Source: Proteus mirabilis ATCC 29906 (GTDB lineage Bacteria; Pseudomonadota; Gammaproteobacteria; Enterobacterales; Enterobacteriaceae). Taken from it: a DNA stretch of 64,000 bases. The stretch is taken from the NCBI RefSeq assembly GCF_000160755.1, contig NZ_GG668582.1:69888-133887 (forward strand), given 5' to 3'. Under the pieces are notes generated by a model. That model did no database searches. It saw nothing but the letters and a program-made list of their open reading frames with translations, and was not told the DNA's origin. Positions 30,648 to 40,251 of this stretch are shown here, one piece after another; position 1 is the first letter of the stretch; the number at the start of each line of letters is the position of its first letter. Position numbers and translations under genes: made by a program.

Positions 30648-31781
30648 TTATCGTGATTTATCTTTAAGGCTAATGGCGTTAATAAATATTTTTTCCATTT
30701 TATCTAGCATGTTATCTAAACCAAACTGAGCTTTGGCATGGGCTAATGACGCTTGCCCCATTTGTTGACGTAACTCATCAGAGGCCATTAATTTAGCAAG
30801 GTAATTGATTAGGGTTTCTTGTACTTTAGGTGCCAATGTAAAGCCGGTTTTACCATCAATCACCGCTTCACTAATTGCACCTACTGTGGTTGATACCACC
30901 GGTAATCCGCAAGCCATCGCTTGCATAATACCTTGTGGCACCCCTTCGTTACCAAAAGAGGGTAAGGCAAATAAATCCATTGCATTTAAGCAATCCGGCA
31001 CATCATTGCGGTTGCCTAAGAAAAAGACACTCTCTTCTAACCCTGCAAGTTTAACCATCGGTTGTAAATTTTTACGTTGTGGGCCATCTCCGACGAGAAG
31101 TAATTGCCAGTCAGGAAATTGTAGATGCAATGTTTTCCAAGCTTCTATTAGGTATTTATGTCCTTTCCATACCCGCATTGTTGCCACAATCCCTAATGTA
31201 GGTTTATTAGGCACACCTATTTTTTCTCGTGCTTGCTGTTTATTTTGTGGCGAGAACTTTTCTAAATCGATCCCCGTAGGAACTGAGGTCATTTGACTGA
31301 GCGGAAAACGATTATATTGATGTAAGGTTTGGCGTAATTTTTCACCGGTAGTGACAATATGGGCACTTGAAGACAGGTAGAGCCAACGCGTGGGCAGTGA
31401 ACGTGATACATCGGTAGATACATGGCGAGTACGTACTATGGCGGGAGAGTGGCGTAATGAAGCACAAGATAGCGCAACTAACCAAGCATCTGTCGAGCTA
31501 TGGGTATTAATCACATCAAATTGCTGACGATGGACTTTTAACCAATTACGCAATGCCATCAGTGCAGATCCGCGTTTTTTTTCAATCGGTAATGTGACAA
31601 CCTCAATACCATAGTCAGGGGCTGCTTTGGCAATTTTTGAGTTTGGACAGCAAACCAGTGTCACATGGTGCCCTCTTTGCACCATGCCTTGAGATTCTGT
31701 CAAAATGCGGATTTCTTGACCACCCCAACCACAAGACGACTCTGTATGTAAGATAGATAACACCGATTTACTCATCTGCAA
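30648..31781 (-). CDS. GT4 glycosyltransferase, LPS core region
   Basis: A 377-residue GT4 protein with VLSILHTESSCGWGGQEIRIL at the start, VRTRHVSTDV, VPTGIDLEKFSP, LGIVATMRVWKGHKYLIEAW and LPSFGNEGVPQGIMQAMACGLPVVSTTVG. It could start at 31781 or two codons later (MSKSVLS). It is the first gene of the minus-strand cluster that lies between rpmG and waaL. An N-acetylglucosaminyltransferase (WamD) is reported for P. mirabilis cores, but I cannot match it to a particular gene here. Confidence 0.8.
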   Translation of the reverse strand: MQMSKSVLSILHTESSCGWGGQEIRILTESQGMVQRGHHVTLVCCPNSKIAKAAPDYGIEVVTLPIEKKRGSALMALRNWLKVHRQQFDVINTHSSTDAWLVALSCASLRHSPAIVRTRHVSTDVSRSLPTRWLYLSSSAHIVTTGEKLRQTLHQYNRFPLSQMTSVPTGIDLEKFSPQNKQQAREKIGVPNKPTLGIVATMRVWKGHKYLIEAWKTLHLQFPDWQLLLVGDGPQRKNLQPMVKLAGLEESVFFLGNRNDVPDCLNAMDLFALPSFGNEGVPQGIMQAMACGLPVVSTTVGAISEAVIDGKTGFTLAPKVQETLINYLAKLMASDELRQQMGQASLAHAKAQFGLDNMLDKMEKIFINAISLKDKSR

Positions 31782-31880
31782 CTATTCACTCGATAGATAA
31801 AAAGGGCACTAGTATAACGAAAGAGTCAATAAAGATCATAATAGCTTTACTTTGTTATACTTAGCGCAAGCCAGATAACA

Positions 31881-31908
31881 AAAAACCCGACGCTAAGGTC
31901 GGGTTTTT
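31881..31908. terminator. Bidirectional rho-independent terminator after rpmG
   Basis: The arms AAAAACCCGAC and GTCGGGTTTTT pair perfectly around the loop GCTAAG and have T-runs on both strands. It lies 17 bases beyond the rpmG stop, so it ends rpmB-rpmG transcription on the minus strand just before the glycosyltransferase cluster. Confidence 0.9.
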
Positions 31909-31924
31909 TTTCAGAGAACTAAAA

Positions 31925-32095
<171 letters not shown>

Positions 32096-32103
32096 TCAGC
32101 TCC

Positions 32104-32361
<258 letters not shown>

Positions 32362-32382
32362 TCAGCTCGAGCTTTAGTATCA

Positions 32383-32494
32383 GGTTTGGCCGCCTCGTCA
32401 GGCTTTGGAGCCCATCTCAGCAACTTTTAACGATTGAAAAACTGTGTAAACACCTCAGAAAAAACTTGCTGAGATAGGCTCTTCTCGCCAAACC
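32383..32494 (-). promoter_or_regulatory. Long nested inverted repeat in the rpmB leader
   Basis: Two sets of arms are nested around one centre: GGTTTGGC (32383-32390) with GCCAAACC (32487-32494), and ATCTCAGCAA (32414-32423) with TTGCTGAGAT (32466-32475). Short AGCC / GGCT arms extend the inner stem. The element lies 43 bases upstream of the rpmB start and could fold as a large leader hairpin. A role in ribosomal-protein feedback or mRNA processing is an inference. Confidence 0.5.
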
Positions 32495-32587
32495 CAAGAT
32501 CCTCAAAGGTGGCGTAGTATACGCCCAATGGCCTCAACGCTCAAGACCCGTACAATAAAGATTGTCAATAATTTTAAAAAATATTGG

Positions 32588-33260
32588 CTATAACCAACCT
32601 CGTTCAGCAAAAGAAACACAGTTATCATGCCCTACCACAAGGTGATCAAGCACTTTTATACCGACTAATTGACAGGCTGTAAAAATTTTTTCTGTCATCT
32701 GCTTATCGGCAAGACTTGGCTCAGACAGACCTGAAGGATGGTTATGGGCTAAAATAATCGATGCAGCGTTCTTTTTAATCGACTGGCGAATAATTTCTCT
32801 GGGGTGAACTTCAACACGATCCACCGTTCCTTTAAACATTTCCTCACAATCGATCATTTGGTTTTGGTTATCTAAAAATAGCACGACAAATACTTCTCTA
32901 TCACGCCAATTAAGTCGTTTTTGCAAATAACTTTTGGTTTCTGCGGATGAGGAGAGGATATTTTTATGCATAAACTTTGTTTTAATAAAGCGTTGAGCCA
33001 TCTCATTAATGGCTTGTAATTGGGTAAATTTACCCACGCCTATCCCCTTAAAACAGCCTAATGTTTCATAATCCGCATTGATCACATGATAGATAGAACC
33101 ACACTTTCTAAAGTAAAAAGTCTGCTAATTCTAATACCGATTTTTCATAGGTGCCTGTACGTAAAAAAATGGCCAATAACTCTGCATCCGTTAACGATTC
33201 TACACCATGCAACAGCAGTTTTTCTCTCGGTAAGAGTGTCTCTATGGTTGCGTTTTCCAT
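32588..33260 (-). pseudogene. radC: RadC-family protein, broken by a single-base frameshift
   Basis: RadC-like proteins carry an N-terminal helix-hairpin-helix region and a C-terminal JAMM metalloprotease-like domain; their cellular role is unclear. Here the 5' part runs from ATG 33260 for 50 codons ([20 protein letters not shown]...ELADFLL) to a TAG at 33110-33108. The other frame continues at once with KCGSIYHVINADYETLGCFKGIGVGKF and the intact JAMM motif LAHNHPSGLSEPSLAD to the end. One extra base near 33109-33113 explains this: the whole span is 673 bases (3n+1) and would encode 223 residues, the family length. A GTG at 33085 could start a shortened product. Confidence 0.85.
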
Positions 33261-33546
33261 TCTTTGTGCTCTCCCTTTTCGCCAAGCATTTAAACATCAA
33301 TACGTTATAATTGGCCTATGTTGTTATTTTATCTTTCATGCAATATTTATCACAAAACAACTGTTGTTATATACAGTTAATTTACTATAAACTGTACAAG
33401 TTGAATGAAAAAGCCACAGATAAAATTTGTGCGAGGTAATACACAATAATTTATTTTATAAAACATCGTATTACATAGAATGCCTAACTCTGGCTTAGCT
33501 TGTGGTAAAATTATGGACATTTATTTATGCAATTAGGCATTTCATC

Positions 33547-34755
33547 ATGACTACACTTCACGACAAAAAGATTATTCTGGGTATCAGTGGTGGTATTGCG
33601 GCCTATAAAGCGCCTGAGCTAGTCCGTCGTTTACGTGATAAAGGCGCTATTGTGCGCGTCGTTATGACGCCTGCAGCACATGCCTTTGTCACCCCGTTAT
33701 CGCTACAAGCGGTATCAGGCTTCCCTGTTGCGGATGATTTGCTTGATCCTGCCGCAGAAGCCGCAATGGGACATATCGAACTAGGAAAATGGGCTGATCT
33801 GATTTTATTATCCCCTGCTACCGCGGATTTGATTGCTCGTTTACGCATGGGGATGGCAAACGATCTGTTAACCACACTCTGTTTAGCCAGTGCAGCACCT
33901 ATTGCGATTGCCCCAGCGATGAATCAACAAATGTATCGTGCGGCGATTACACAAGAAAATTTAACGGCTTTGGCACAACGAGGTTGTCTTATCTGGGGGC
34001 CTGACTCTGGTAGCCAAGCCTGTGGTGATGTAGGACCCGGTAGAATGTTAGATCCTCTTGAATTGGTGGCATTAGCTGAGCAACAATTTGCGACTCAACA
34101 CGATTTTAAAGGTAAAAAAATCACCATTACCGCAGGCCCAACACGTGAAGCCTTAGATCCAGTACGCTTTATCAGCAACCATAGCTCAGGAAAAATGGGC
34201 TTTGCTATTGCGCAAGCGGCCGCTCAACGGGGGGCAGAAGTGACACTCATTGCCGGCCCTGTCACATTGCCGACACCTGCTTGTGTTAAACGTATCGACG
34301 TCGAAAGTGCCCAAGAGATGTATCAACAAGTGATGGATATTGTGCCATCCCAAGATATTTTTATTGGTTGTGCTGCCGTTGCCGATTATCGAGCCAAACA
34401 GGTTGCCCCTGAAAAAATTAAAAAACAAGGTGATGAAGTAACGATAACTATGATAAAAAACCCCGATATTGTTGCCAGTGTCGGAAAAATGGTTGAGCAT
34501 CGCCCATTTGTTGTCGGATTTGCAGCCGAAACCCAGAATGTGGAAGAATATGCCCGCCGTAAACGAGAACAAAAACAACTCGATTTAATCTGTGCTAATG
34601 ATGTATCACTAAAAGATGCTGGTTTTAATAGTGATAACAACGCATTACACCTTATCTGGGCAAATGGAGAAACGCGTTTACCACATAGTAGTAAAACGCA
34701 ACTGAGTCATCGCCTACTTGACGAGATAGCCAAACATTATGATGAAAAAAATTGA
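33547..34755 (+). CDS. coaBC: Bifunctional phosphopantothenoylcysteine decarboxylase / phosphopantothenate-cysteine ligase
   Basis: CoaBC (Dfp) makes 4'-phosphopantetheine from phosphopantothenate and cysteine with CTP. The ATG at 33547 ([16 protein letters not shown]) gives 402 residues; the longer frame adds unconserved sequence. The N-terminal flavoprotein decarboxylase part shows [12 protein letters not shown] with the active-site histidine, PAMNQQMYR and [12 protein letters not shown] with the catalytic cysteine. The C-terminal ligase part shows [25 protein letters not shown] and [10 protein letters not shown]. The end overlaps dut by 17 bases. Confidence 0.96.
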
Positions 34756-35197
34756 CGTTAAAATCCTTGACCCACGAATTGGACAAGAGTATCCACTCCC
34801 TGCGTATGCAACAACAGGTTCTGCTGGTTTAGATTTACGTGCTTGCCTTGATGCTCCACTGGTATTAGCACCAGGACAAACTGAGCTGTTACCTACAGGT
34901 CTTGCTGTACATATTGCTGATGAAGGGTTAGCGGCAATGGTGCTTCCTCGCTCAGGCCTCGGTCATAAACATGGGGTGGTACTCGGTAACTTAGTGGGAT
35001 TAATTGACTCTGATTATCAAGGTCAACTGATGGTATCGGTATGGAATCGTGGTCAACAAGCGTTCACTATTGAACCCGGCGAACGTATTGCCCAGATGGT
35101 TATCGTACCTGTTGTTCAAGCAGAATTTAATATTGTAGAAGATTTTACGGCAACAGAGCGTGGTACAGGCGGTTTTGGACACTCTGGTCGCCAATAA
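34739..35197 (+). CDS. dut: Deoxyuridine 5'-triphosphate nucleotidohydrolase
   Basis: Dut hydrolyses dUTP to dUMP, keeping uracil out of DNA and supplying thymidylate synthesis. The 152-residue trimeric enzyme shows all five motifs: [39 protein letters not shown] and the C-terminal GTGGFGHSG. Two adjacent ATG codons (34739 and 34742) can serve as start. It overlaps coaBC and is followed by slmA, as in E. coli. Confidence 0.97.
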
Positions 35198-35316
35198 GCA
35201 CGACGTCTTGCATTTATTTTAATATCAATGACGATATCACTCCCTTTGCACTAACACTTTTATTTAGTGCAAAGGTTTACTGATTTGTTTTGCTTTTAGC
35301 AGGGGCCTTATCAGTC

Positions 35317-35922
35317 ATGGCAGAAGAAAAAGAAACCAAAAAGAAACGCAGAAATAGACGGGATGAAATACTACAATCGCTCGCTCAAATGTTGGAGTCT
35401 AGTGATGGTAGTCAACGTATTACTACAGCCAAATTAGCGGCTACCGTTGGGGTATCTGAAGCAGCACTTTATCGACATTTCCCCAGTAAAACAAAGATGT
35501 TTGATAGCCTAATTGAGTTTATCGAAGATAGCTTAGTTTCGCGTATCAACCTGATTTTAAAAGATGAGAAAGAAACTATCGCACGCATTCGCCTTATTCT
35601 TATCTTGATCCTTGGCTTTGCAGAGAAAAACCCTGGGCTATCTCGCATTCTTACCGGACACGCATTAATGTTTGAGCAAGATAGATTACAAGGGCGCATT
35701 AACCAATTGTATGAGCGAATTGAAGTACAACTTCGCCAAGTGATTAAAGAGCGTAAAATTCGCGAAGGAAGTGCCTTTTTACATGATGAAGCACTACTCG
35801 CTTCACAACTGCTTGCGTTTTGTGAAGGTATGCTAGCACGTTTTGTACGTACGGAATTTCGTTATCATCCTACACAGGAATTTGAAGCACGTTGGCCATT
35901 AATTCAGGCGCAATTACAGTGA
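35317..35922 (+). CDS. slmA: Nucleoid occlusion factor SlmA
   Basis: SlmA is a TetR-like DNA-binding protein that blocks FtsZ assembly over the nucleoid. The ATG at 35317 ([19 protein letters not shown]) gives 201 residues; the frame extends 9 codons upstream without conservation. The helix-turn-helix is around [31 protein letters not shown], and the long helical ligand domain ends in [12 protein letters not shown], as in E. coli. An AGGGG motif stands upstream of the start. Confidence 0.96.
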
Positions 35923-36240
35923 GCAAGTAACAATGAAAGAGTGGACTCGTGACTTAACTCAATAATTTGAAAATGACATATATGCCGTTTTTTTCTTATT
36001 TGTGTTAACATGCGCTCTATTGATATCAGAGTATCTAAATAGATTTACTGGGAATGGCACTAAGCGATCCCCAATCTGTGACAGTGGCAACGCGCCTTGT
36101 CCCTACTGTAAAAGTCCTTTTTATCTTTCAATATCTGTGATAATTATCGCAGAAAATTCATTGTACTACTCACCCCGCCCATTATTGGGCGAGGGCTTTT
36201 TTTTACAGCTATTGAGCGATTTTATTGTATTTTTGCTTTT
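35923..36240 (+). other. Intergenic region slmA / pyrE with a strong plus-strand terminator
   Basis: These 318 bases carry no convincing ORF. The terminator at 36173-36195 sits about 250 bases beyond the slmA stop, farther than usual, so the region could be a long slmA 3' UTR or contain a small RNA ending at that terminator. I could not identify a known RNA family. Confidence 0.35.
36173..36204 (+). terminator. Rho-independent terminator
   Basis: CCCCGCCCA pairs with TGGGCGAGGG around TTAT with one bulged A, followed by CTTTTTTTT. Reading is on the plus strand, after slmA and facing pyrE. Confidence 0.85.
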
Positions 36241-36885
36241 TTAATTAATGCCATAACGTTCACGATAGGCTTTTACTGCTGGCAAATGTGCCGATAATGT
36301 CTCACTTTCAGTTAAGTAGCTAATTAAATCATCCAAAGTAATAATTGAATAAACTTGGCATTGATAATCGCGCTCTAATTCTTGTATTGCAGAAAGCGAA
36401 CCACGCCCTTTTTCTTGTCTATCTAAACTAAGCAATACCCCTGACAGCGTCGCATCATGTTGTTTGATTATTTCCATCGATTCACGAATAGCCGTTCCAG
36501 CGGTAATAACATCATCAACAATCACCACATTCCCTGTTAATGGACTGCCGACTAATGTCCCTCCTTCACCATGATCTTTAGCTTCTTTACGATTAAAGCA
36601 GTAAGGAACATCCATATCATGATGTTCAACTAAGGCCACTGCGGTCGTTGTCGCGATGGGAATACCTTTATAAGCCGGTCCAAACAGCACATCACAAGGC
36701 ACATGATTATCTATTAATGTTTGTGCATAAAACTGTCCCAATAAAGCCAAGTCACGCCCAGTATTAAATAAACCTGCATTAAAAAAGTAAGGACTAACAC
36801 GACCTGATTTCAGCGTAAACTCACCAAATTTTAATACATTTTTTGCTAATGCAAGTTCGATAAAGTGGCGCTGGTAGGCTTTCAT
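36241..36885 (-). CDS. pyrE: Orotate phosphoribosyltransferase
   Basis: PyrE joins orotate to PRPP to give orotidine 5'-phosphate in pyrimidine synthesis. The 214-residue protein has the loop ending [31 protein letters not shown], the flexible loop [12 protein letters not shown] and the PRPP-binding [17 protein letters not shown]. It lies downstream of rph, separated by a terminator hairpin that is the expected pyrimidine-sensitive attenuator. Confidence 0.97.
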   Translation of the reverse strand: MKAYQRHFIELALAKNVLKFGEFTLKSGRVSPYFFNAGLFNTGRDLALLGQFYAQTLIDNHVPCDVLFGPAYKGIPIATTTAVALVEHHDMDVPYCFNRKEAKDHGEGGTLVGSPLTGNVVIVDDVITAGTAIRESMEIIKQHDATLSGVLLSLDRQEKGRGSLSAIQELERDYQCQVYSIITLDDLISYLTESETLSAHLPAVKAYRERYGIN

Positions 36886-36928
36886 TTTTTTCTCCTATTA
36901 AGATTGCTTAATGACAGATTTTAGACAT

Positions 36929-36951
36929 AAAAAAAGCGACTTTTCAGTCGC
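36929..36951 (-). terminator. pyrE attenuator
   Basis: On the minus strand GCGACT and AGTCGC pair around GAAA, followed by seven Ts, 15 bases after the rph stop and about 40 bases before pyrE. In E. coli, coupling of rph translation to transcription through this hairpin makes pyrE expression depend on UTP; the layout here is the same. Confidence 0.88.
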
Positions 36952-36965
36952 CTTAAAAATAGAAT

Positions 36966-37682
36966 TTATTGCTTTAGCGCCTCTTTTTGCGCTTCAAATA
37001 TCTTTTCTAATCCCCCTTTCGCAAGGGCGAGTAAAGCAAGTAACTCTTCATGACTAAATGGTGCACCTTCTGCCGTACCCTGTACTTCAATCATACGGCC
37101 ATCATCGATCATCACCACATTCATATCCGTTTCGGCTGCGGAATCTTCAACATATTCCAAATCGCATAATGGTTGACCATCAACGATACCCACAGAAACA
37201 GCAGCTACCATTGATTTAAGAGGGCTCTTTTTCAGCTTACCTTCTGCAACCATTTTATTTAAAGCATCCACTAACGCGACACAAGCACCAGAAATAGAGG
37301 CGGTGCGAGTACCCCCATCGGCTTGAATAACATCACAATCAACCGTGATAGTAAATTCACCCAAGGCCTTTAAATCCACAGCGGCGCGTAGTGAGCGAGC
37401 GATTAAACGTTGGATTTCCATTGTGCGGCCAGTTTGTTTACCGCGAGCGGCTTCACGAGCATTACGACTGTTAGTGGCGCGAGGAAGCATGCCATATTCT
37501 GCAGTCACCCAGCCTTGCCCTTGTCCTTTAAGAAAACGAGGTACACCCTCTTCTACAGTGGCATTACACAAGACTTTGGTATCACCAAATTCAACTAATA
37601 CAGAACCTTCAGCATGTTTTGTATAGTGGCGAGTAATGGTAATCGGACGTACTTGGTCTGCTTGTCTGTCTGCTGGACGCAT
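36966..37682 (-). CDS. rph: Ribonuclease PH
   Basis: RNase PH is a phosphorolytic 3' exonuclease that trims tRNA 3' ends. The ATG at 37682 ([18 protein letters not shown]) gives 238 residues, the full family length; E. coli K-12 has a frameshifted copy, whereas this one is intact. Conserved parts include [22 protein letters not shown], the phosphate-site RATNSR and [24 protein letters not shown]. It is the leader gene of the rph-pyrE operon, and its translation end lies next to the attenuator. Confidence 0.97.
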   Translation of the reverse strand: MRPADRQADQVRPITITRHYTKHAEGSVLVEFGDTKVLCNATVEEGVPRFLKGQGQGWVTAEYGMLPRATNSRNAREAARGKQTGRTMEIQRLIARSLRAAVDLKALGEFTITVDCDVIQADGGTRTASISGACVALVDALNKMVAEGKLKKSPLKSMVAAVSVGIVDGQPLCDLEYVEDSAAETDMNVVMIDDGRMIEVQGTAEGAPFSHEELLALLALAKGGLEKIFEAQKEALKQ

Positions 37683-37808
37683 GGTGTTATCTCCGCTTTC
37701 TCTGACATATTGGGGGCGCATTATACGACCTAAAACGGCTTATGCCTATCCTTGTGTTGATACCTAGGGTTATAATCGTTACATCATTTACAATATTGAG
37801 ACCCTATT

Positions 37809-38672
37809 ATGATCCGTAGTATGACCGCTTTCGCTCGTCGAGATATCAAAAAAGAGTGGGGTAGCGCCGCATGGGAACTGCGTTCCGTTAATCAACGTTA
37901 CCTTGAAACATATATCCGTTTACCTGAGCAATTACGTAGTTTAGAGCCTGTTATTCGTGAACGTCTACGTAATCGCTTAACACGCGGTAAAATAGAATGT
38001 AACTTGCGTTTTGAACTCAATGCTCACTCACAAGGTGAACTGACTTTGGATGAAAATTTAGCAAGGCAACTGATTGTTTCTGCTAACTGGGTAAAAAGCC
38101 AAAGCCATGAAGGTACTATCAGCCCATTTGATATTTTACGTTGGCCTGGGGTTATCTCAGCCCAAGAGCAAGATTTAGATGCCATTGGTAGCGAACTATT
38201 AGCAGAGCTTGATGTAGCTATCGATGCCTTTATTGCAAGTCGAGAAGCTGAAGGCCAAGCACTCAAAACGCTGATTGAGCAACGTTTAGATGCCGTAAGT
38301 GCTGAGGTCGTAAAAGTAAGAGCACAGATGCCAGAAATTCTCCAATGGCAACGTGAGCGCTTAACCAGCAAATTAGAAGAAGCACAAGTTCAAGTTGATA
38401 ATAATCGTTTAGAGCAAGAATTAGTGATGTTAGCGCAACGCTTAGATGTCGCTGAAGAGCTTGATAGATTAGATGCCCACGTTAAAGAAACACGCAAAAT
38501 TCTCAGCAAAAAAGAGGCTGTCGGTCGTCGCCTTGATTTTATGATGCAGGAGTTTAATCGTGAATCCAATACACTAGCATCCAAATCAATTAATACGGAT
38601 GTCACCAATTCCGCTATTGAATTAAAAGTATTAATTGAACAGATGCGAGAGCAGATCCAAAATATTGAGTAA
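37809..38672 (+). CDS. yicC: YicC family endoribonuclease
   Basis: The 287-residue protein starts MIRSMTAFARRDIKKEWGSAAWELRSVNQRYLE and ends in RREFN-like FMMQEFNRESNTLASKSINTDVTN, both hallmarks of the YicC/DUF1732 family. E. coli YicC has been reported as an RNase that affects the sRNA RyhB. It is divergent from rph, the usual enterobacterial arrangement, and is followed by a terminator. In E. coli the gene starts next to rph in the same way. Confidence 0.94.
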   Translation: MIRSMTAFARRDIKKEWGSAAWELRSVNQRYLETYIRLPEQLRSLEPVIRERLRNRLTRGKIECNLRFELNAHSQGELTLDENLARQLIVSANWVKSQSHEGTISPFDILRWPGVISAQEQDLDAIGSELLAELDVAIDAFIASREAEGQALKTLIEQRLDAVSAEVVKVRAQMPEILQWQRERLTSKLEEAQVQVDNNRLEQELVMLAQRLDVAEELDRLDAHVKETRKILSKKEAVGRRLDFMMQEFNRESNTLASKSINTDVTNSAIELKVLIEQMREQIQNIE

Positions 38673-38718
38673 ATTATCGCTTATATTTATTCAGTCTCAC
38701 GACATCACCCAACATAGT

Positions 38719-38743
38719 AAGCCAGTGTAAATGCTGGCTTTTT
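38719..38743 (+). terminator. Terminator after yicC
   Basis: AAGCCAG and CTGGCTT pair around an 8-base loop, followed by a short T-run, about 47 bases after the yicC stop. It marks the left border of the accessory stretch with the toxin-antitoxin genes. Confidence 0.8.
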
Positions 38744-38860
38744 AAGTTACTTAAGTCATATTTTGATATCACTAAATAAAAGCGCAAGAGAATTTGGACG
38801 AGTTTAAAAAGCTTGTATAAACTACATCAACAAATAGTTATCTCTGATCACTGAGTACAA

Positions 38861-38901
38861 TTGCATATTTATTATTTAAAATGTACACTTAAGATGTACA
38901 T
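38861..38901 (+). promoter_or_regulatory. phd-doc promoter with overlapping operator
   Basis: TTGCAT (38861-38866) and TACACT (38884-38889) are spaced by 17 bases and form a likely sigma-70 promoter. The inverted repeat ATGTACA (38881-38887) / TGTACAT (38895-38901) covers the -10 box, where an antitoxin would block transcription. A GGAG ribosome-binding site follows before the phd ATG. The architecture fits autoregulation by Phd. Confidence 0.65.
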
Positions 38902-38916
38902 TATAGGAGAAATATT

Positions 38917-39138
38917 ATGCGTACATATACCTCGACACAAGCCCGAGCCAATATCTCAGAAGTATTAGATATTGCGACCCACGGTGAACCTGTTGAAATC
39001 ACCCGCAGAGACGGTTGTTCAGCGGTTGTTATCAGTAAAACTGAATTTGAGTCATACCAGAATGCTAAGCTAGATGCAGAGTTTGATATGATGATGCAAC
39101 GTCATGGACATACCGTAGAGGCACTGACAAATCGATGA
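38917..39138 (+). CDS. phd: Phd/YefM-type antitoxin
   Basis: A 73-residue protein beginning MRTYTSTQARANISEVLDIA, the N-terminal fold of Phd/YefM antitoxins, with EPVEITRRDGCSAVVISKTEFES typical for the dimer core. The C-terminal tail would wrap the toxin. It should neutralise the Doc-like toxin encoded next and repress its own promoter, which carries a palindrome over the -10 box. The stop overlaps the toxin start by 4 bases (ATGA). Confidence 0.88.
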   Translation: MRTYTSTQARANISEVLDIATHGEPVEITRRDGCSAVVISKTEFESYQNAKLDAEFDMMMQRHGHTVEALTNR

Positions 39139-39518
39139 TATGGGTTAGCGCACAGGAAGTTATCGCTTTCCATGATCGTATATTACAACGTTTCCCAGGT
39201 GTGGCCGGTATGTCCGATCCTGGCAGAGCGGAAGCTCTTATTTACCGGGTGCAAAACCGTAAACATTATGAAGGCATTACAGATGTGTTTGAACTGGCAG
39301 CAACTTATTGGGTCGCTATCGCTCGAGGGCACATATTTAATGACGGTAATAAACGTACCGCATTTTTTGTGACCATGACATTTCTCTATCGTAATGGCAT
39401 CAGGATCCGCGATACTGGCAATATGCTGGAAAACTTAACAGTAGAAGCAGCTACAGGTGAGAAAACCGTCGACCAATTAGCAAAACATCTACAAAACTTG
39501 GTAGAGAAAACTAACTAA
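39135..39518 (+). CDS. doc: Doc-type Fic-fold toxin
   Basis: Doc toxins phosphorylate elongation factor Tu and so stop translation. The 127-residue protein carries the Doc form of the Fic motif, HIFNDGNKR at residues 66-74, with the conserved histidine, Asp and Arg in place, so it looks catalytically intact. It starts within the stop codon of phd, the normal order for this module. The right flank contains one copy of a 40-bp direct repeat. Confidence 0.88.
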   Translation: MIWVSAQEVIAFHDRILQRFPGVAGMSDPGRAEALIYRVQNRKHYEGITDVFELAATYWVAIARGHIFNDGNKRTAFFVTMTFLYRNGIRIRDTGNMLENLTVEAATGEKTVDQLAKHLQNLVEKTN

Positions 39519-39539
39519 AATAGTTTTCATTAGCAAAAT

Positions 39540-39579
39540 AAAGGCCCCTTTCAATATTTCATACCAAATATGACAAGGT
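39540..39579. repeat. 40-bp direct repeat, copy 1 (left of hipBA-like module)
   Basis: This segment recurs at 41707-41746 in the same orientation with one mismatch (position 6, C against T), and its core reads TTTCAATATTTCATACCAAA. The two copies flank the hipB-hipA pair, as expected for insertion by recombination between repeats or for an excisable cassette. Confidence 0.85.
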
Positions 39580-39924
39580 GGCACAGCCCACTTCCCCTAA
39601 AATGAGATAGCTATAATTAGTTTTACCGCATTAAGGACAGCTAACAACTTTACCTCTCAATACCTCCCAATCCCAGTCCACTGAAAACTTAATTTTTACA
39701 ATGTACACATTCAGCAAAAAAGCCTCTCCAGCACTGATTTCTGAAGTAACTTTATTTTACGACGCAGCTGGATGAAAGTGAAACTATAATTTCCTTATTC
39801 AATTAAAAATGAAAACATTATTTCACTTTAATCTGTTTGAGAATATCAAACAGTCACTTTACTCAAAGCCAAAAGTGAAGCTATACTTTCACTAACTGAA
39901 GATTTAAGAAAATATAGTTTCACT
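39580..39924 (+). promoter_or_regulatory. Promoter and operator region of the first hipBA module
   Basis: The near-palindrome AGTGAAGCTATACTTTCACT (39874-39893) covers a likely -10 box TATACT (39882-39887), with TTTACT (39858-39863) as -35. A forward copy AGTGAAACTATA lies at 39777-39788, and its exact inverse complement TATAGTTTCACT at 39913-39924 touches the hipB ATG. A further perfect inverted repeat is CTGTTTGA (39833-39840) / TCAAACAG (39846-39853). These are probable HipB-like operators. No clear Shine-Dalgarno stands before the ATG. The part 39580-39770 shows nothing recognisable. Confidence 0.6.
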
Positions 39925-40239
39925 ATGAATACCATCGAATCAACAACAAAGCGCACTGCTGTCGTTTTTCCAAAACATAAAAAGGTGTTAAGCATTTTGG
40001 GCGAGAACTTAACTCTAGCAATGAAGCGACGTGGTATTACCCAAGAAATGATGCATAATCGAACAGGATTGTCTAAACCAACGCTACGAAAAATCCTAAA
40101 AGGCGATCCTTCCGTTTCGCTTGGTCACTATGTCAACGTATTAGCCTCCTTAGGCCTCTTAGAAGACTTAACCAAAGTTGCCTTTGATGACGAATTGGGA
40201 AGAAAGCTGCAAGACATCCAATTGCTGAAAAAAAAATAA
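39925..40239 (+). CDS. HipB-like Xre-family antitoxin
   Basis: A 104-residue protein with an HTH of the Xre type around residues 30-75 (LTLAMKRRGITQEMMHNRTGLSKPTLRKILKGDPSVSLGHYVNVLASLGLLEDL). It directly precedes a HipA-like kinase, with 12 bases between, and so should be its antitoxin and the repressor of the pair. It is quite different from the second HipB at 56072. The start at 39925 abuts an operator-like repeat, leaving little room for a ribosome-binding site; a leaderless or coupled start is possible. Confidence 0.8.
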   Translation: MNTIESTTKRTAVVFPKHKKVLSILGENLTLAMKRRGITQEMMHNRTGLSKPTLRKILKGDPSVSLGHYVNVLASLGLLEDLTKVAFDDELGRKLQDIQLLKKK

Positions 40240-40251
40240 GGGTATCGCATT

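Noticed and set aside
33086-33390. Two plus-strand open frames upstream of coaBC
   Set aside because: They are antisense to the real RadC N-terminal region and have no conserved features.
39700-39711. AATGTACACATT as a second Phd operator
   Set aside because: It resembles the phd operator core but is a short isolated palindrome 180 bases after doc; chance is a sufficient explanation.
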